From Euryarchaeota archaeon UBA556 (GTDB taxonomy: Archaea > Thermoplasmatota > Poseidoniia > Poseidoniales > Thalassarchaeaceae): 13,440 nucleotides of DNA. Below, in pieces: positions 12,910-13,440 of this stretch. The notes under the pieces are model-generated. The model was not told the origin of the DNA and searched no databases. It saw only the letters and a program-made list of their open reading frames with translations. Position numbers and translations under genes: made by a program. The stretch is from assembly GCA_002494975.1 (NCBI GenBank), contig DADI01000045.1:1-13440 (forward strand). Reading direction: 5' to 3'. Every line of letters begins with the position of its first letter. The stretch's first letter is position 1.

Positions 12910-13440
12910 ATGCACAAAAGAAATGCATTGATAGCCCTAATAATGACCGCCTTTCTAGTTACATCACCAATAGCATTGGCTGATTCTAACGATGATATCC
13001 CAACTAATGCAACAAATACTGGTGTACACGATTCACTGGTAGATGCACTAGTTAAAGCAGATTTGGTTGCCACACTACAAGGTGATGGACCGTTCACAGT
13101 ATTCGCTCCAACAGATCAAGCATTCGCTGACGCAGGAATCGATTTAGATTCATTCACAACTGATGAAGAAATCGCTGTATTAACAGATATTTTGCTTTAC
13201 CACGTTTACTCAGGTGCAGTATATGCTGCTGATGTAACAGATGGATTAACTGTAGCAATGGTTAACGGAGATGATGCTTCATTCACAGTAACTGATGGAA
13301 CTGTAATGGTTGGAGATGCTACTGTAACTACAGCTGATGTTATGGCGTCAAACGGTGTAATCCATGTTATCGACAAGGTATTAATGCCACCAGCTGATGA
13401 ACCAGTTATCCCAGAAGGATGTGACTTCGTAATCGGATTA
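12910..13440 (+). CDS. Secreted fasciclin (FAS1)-domain protein, C-terminus beyond the window
   Basis: An open frame of 177 codons from the ATG at 12910 to the right edge with no stop. It begins with a Sec signal peptide (MHKRN, a hydrophobic core about 6-18, then SPIALA before DSNDD; likely cleavage near residue 24), so the protein is exported. One FAS1 domain follows (about residues 38-160): VDALVKADLVATL, GPFTVFAPTDQAF (the first conserved box), ILLYHVYSG, and the closing box ASNGVIHVIDKVLMPP. FAS1 domains mediate adhesion and surface interactions in all domains of life. After the domain the chain continues through EPVIPEGCDF, so a further domain or anchor probably lies outside the window. 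The mature part is acidic, as expected for an extracellular marine protein. It is divergent from crtI, and shared control is possible but not shown. Confidence 0.9.
   Translation, partial: MHKRNALIALIMTAFLVTSPIALADSNDDIPTNATNTGVHDSLVDALVKADLVATLQGDGPFTVFAPTDQAFADAGIDLDSFTTDEEIAVLTDILLYHVYSGAVYAADVTDGLTVAMVNGDDASFTVTDGTVMVGDATVTTADVMASNGVIHVIDKVLMPPADEPVIPEGCDFVIGL

Noticed and set aside
12879..13097. A 72-codon minus-strand frame near the right end
   Set aside because: It is antisense to the signal peptide and first FAS1 box of the plus-strand gene, which is far better supported.

Overview
This window looks like chromosomal DNA from an AT-rich archaeon, most likely a marine planktonic euryarchaeon such as Marine Group II/Poseidoniales or a close relative in Thermoplasmatota. 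The archaeal call rests on genes seen directly: ribosomal protein L21e, RNA polymerase subunit Rpo4 (RpoF), Pus10, a DUF655 protein and an archaeal-type phosphoglycerate kinase. The narrower placement is inference from composition, the carotenoid genes and the secreted fasciclin-domain protein. I see no mobile element, CRISPR array, tRNA or rRNA. Coding density is high and no gene-free stretch exceeds about 185 bases.

Layout. Bases 1-119 hold the start of an unidentified gene that runs off the left edge. It is followed, on the same minus strand, by pgk (glycolysis/gluconeogenesis). Divergent from pgk are an M24-type metallopeptidase-fold protein and a small MIP18/DUF59-like protein. Convergent to these is a minus-strand set: a helix-hairpin-helix/coiled-coil/zinc-ribbon protein of unknown function, a plant-type [2Fe-2S] ferredoxin, and a 51-residue single-pass membrane protein just downstream of it.

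Bases 4841-8978 are a long minus-strand block of translation and transcription genes. In transcription order these are a DUF971 protein, pus10, rpl21e, rpoF, a DUF655 HhH protein and ksgA. The rpl21e-rpoF-DUF655-ksgA order is a recurrent archaeal arrangement. It groups ribosome biogenesis and tRNA modification with a ribosomal protein and an RNA polymerase subunit.

Bases 9084-12727 are a carotenoid region. crtB (phytoene synthase) on the plus strand converges on a minus-strand operon of crtI (phytoene desaturase), a thioredoxin-fold lipoprotein and an ABA4-like integral membrane protein. The two transcription units meet at a perfect 12-bp inverted repeat that looks like a bidirectional terminator. 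No lycopene cyclase, GGPP synthase, beta-carotene dioxygenase or rhodopsin is present here, so the pathway end product cannot be read from the window. The ABA4-like protein and the redox lipoprotein are the most intriguing parts. Divergent from crtI, across an AT-rich promoter region containing a 20-bp palindrome, begins a secreted fasciclin (FAS1) protein that runs off the right edge.

Translation signals are of two kinds. Several internal or operon genes have a GGTGAT-like Shine-Dalgarno sequence only 3-4 bases before the start. crtI and the FAS1 gene instead have TATA-like boxes about 27-29 bases before the ATG, which suggests leaderless or nearly leaderless mRNAs.
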